Assembly: GCA_026416125.1 (NCBI GenBank)
Contig: JAOAFT010000003.1
Coordinates: forward strand, 18,022-82,021
Reading direction: 5' to 3'
Source of the DNA: Bacteroidota bacterium
Lineage (GTDB): Bacteria > Bacteroidota > Ignavibacteria > UBA10030
DNA: 64,000 nucleotides
Part shown: positions 63,727-64,000 of the stretch, one piece after another
Position numbering within the stretch: the stretch's first letter is position 1
How the letters are laid out: each line of letters starts with the position of its first letter
Translations under genes and position numbers: made by a program
Notes under the pieces: model-generated
Database searches by the model: none
Seen by the model: the letters and a program-made list of their open reading frames with translations, nothing else
What the model was told of the DNA's origin: nothing

Positions 63727-64000
63727 TTATTTCTTAGTATGAGCTATTGCGATCCACGAACCACCAACCATATTGATCTGTGAATCGGACCATGTTTTAA
63801 TCTGAATTGTAAAACCATCTCGGGATACCGAAATAGCTTTCGCTTCTACACGGATGTTTGCGTTCTTATTAGCATCGATAGAATTCAAGCTTACGAACAC
63901 ATCAGGTTTTGTAGTAAAGGGCTTTTCGAAGTTGATTTCAACAGTAAAAACACGATCGCCATTGCCCTTATGGAGAGTGTACCCTGCTGTGCTCGACGAG
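63727..64000 (-). CDS. H-type lectin domain protein, C-terminal fragment
   Basis: The frame is open from the window edge to the stop at 63727-63729 (minus strand); the start lies beyond base 64000. The visible 90 residues fit an H-type (discoidin/Helix pomatia-like) lectin domain: VFTVEINFEKPFTTKPDVFV, then SLNSIDANKN, IRVEAKAISVSRDGFTIQIK, TWSDSQI and the closing SWIAIAH. The pattern of F..PF..P.V, a central GF.I.I.TW and a final W-I-A is the family's. Such domains bind N-acetylgalactosamine-type sugars. A clear terminator follows. Whether the missing part has a signal peptide cannot be seen. Confidence 0.72.
   Translation of the reverse strand, partial: SSSTAGYTLHKGNGDRVFTVEINFEKPFTTKPDVFVSLNSIDANKNANIRVEAKAISVSRDGFTIQIKTWSDSQINMVGGSWIAIAHTKK

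Overview
The window is one AT-leaning bacterial chromosome segment (roughly 40% GC by eye), densely packed with uniformly bacterial genes. The best guess at the source is a member of the Bacteroidota/Chlorobiota branch (Ignavibacteria or Kapabacteria-like). Reasons: a secreted protein ends in a type IX secretion sorting domain of the NPFNPST / VYDLLGREV / GLYIARL type; there is a full moxR-DUF58-BatA-BatB/C-BatD-BatE locus; and the small class IV aminotransferase pabC is of the kind seen in that phylum. No phage, insertion sequence, CRISPR array or rRNA was seen. Two tRNAs are present (Leu-UAG, Pro-GGG).

Layout: 1-5.4 kb holds the end of an iron alcohol dehydrogenase, then a high-affinity phosphate uptake operon pstS-pstC-pstA-pstB-pstB-phoU behind a Pho-box-like repeat. 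5.5-10.1 kb holds a PflA-like radical SAM protein, a sugar symporter, and a divergent sodium-coupled amino-acid transporter with a 47-residue partner. 10.1-12.5 kb is proB-proA. 12.5-15.2 kb is a MarR regulator, an FMN reductase and an ArsB/NhaD-type permease. 15.4-20.5 kb is lepA, two signal peptidase I genes and hemW. 20.6-28.8 kb (minus strand) is the Bat aerotolerance-type locus, with batB and batC fused. 29-30.7 kb is a T9SS-exported beta-propeller protein.

30.9-34.3 kb is tRNA-Leu, tig, clpP, clpX, closed by a textbook terminator. 34.3-41.3 kb is a tightly overlapping run xseA-xseB-dxs-oxidoreductase-SAM hydrolase-ribD-ribE. 41.3-44.5 kb (minus) is an arsenic/redox block: arsC, nitroreductase, small thioredoxin, ArsP-like permease. 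45-46.8 kb is a YgiQ radical SAM protein. 47-50.7 kb (minus) is a chemosensory operon: periplasmic Cache protein, outer-membrane porin, chemoreceptor and a 72-residue protein. 50.9-52.9 kb (minus) is an OFA-type MFS transporter and an arsenite methyltransferase. 53-54.6 kb is pabB-pabC. 55.1-59.9 kb is one 1,603-residue hybrid sensor kinase. 60.2-63.3 kb is tRNA-Pro, a GroES-like protein, a small unknown, an esterase, an NlpC/P60 peptidase and a membrane protein. The window ends inside a minus-strand gene whose C-terminus is an H-type lectin domain.

Most notable points: (1) the two PstB ATPases carry complementary motif defects, predicting a heterodimer with one consensus and one degenerate ATP site; (2) two similar promoters, upstream of lepA and of tRNA-Leu/tig, are each followed at once by a terminator-like hairpin; (3) an interleaved pair of perfect inverted repeats at 46.9 kb can form a pseudoknot or a switch; (4) arsenic reduction, methylation and export genes lie scattered in one 40-kb stretch; (5) the truncated H-lectin gene at the right edge.
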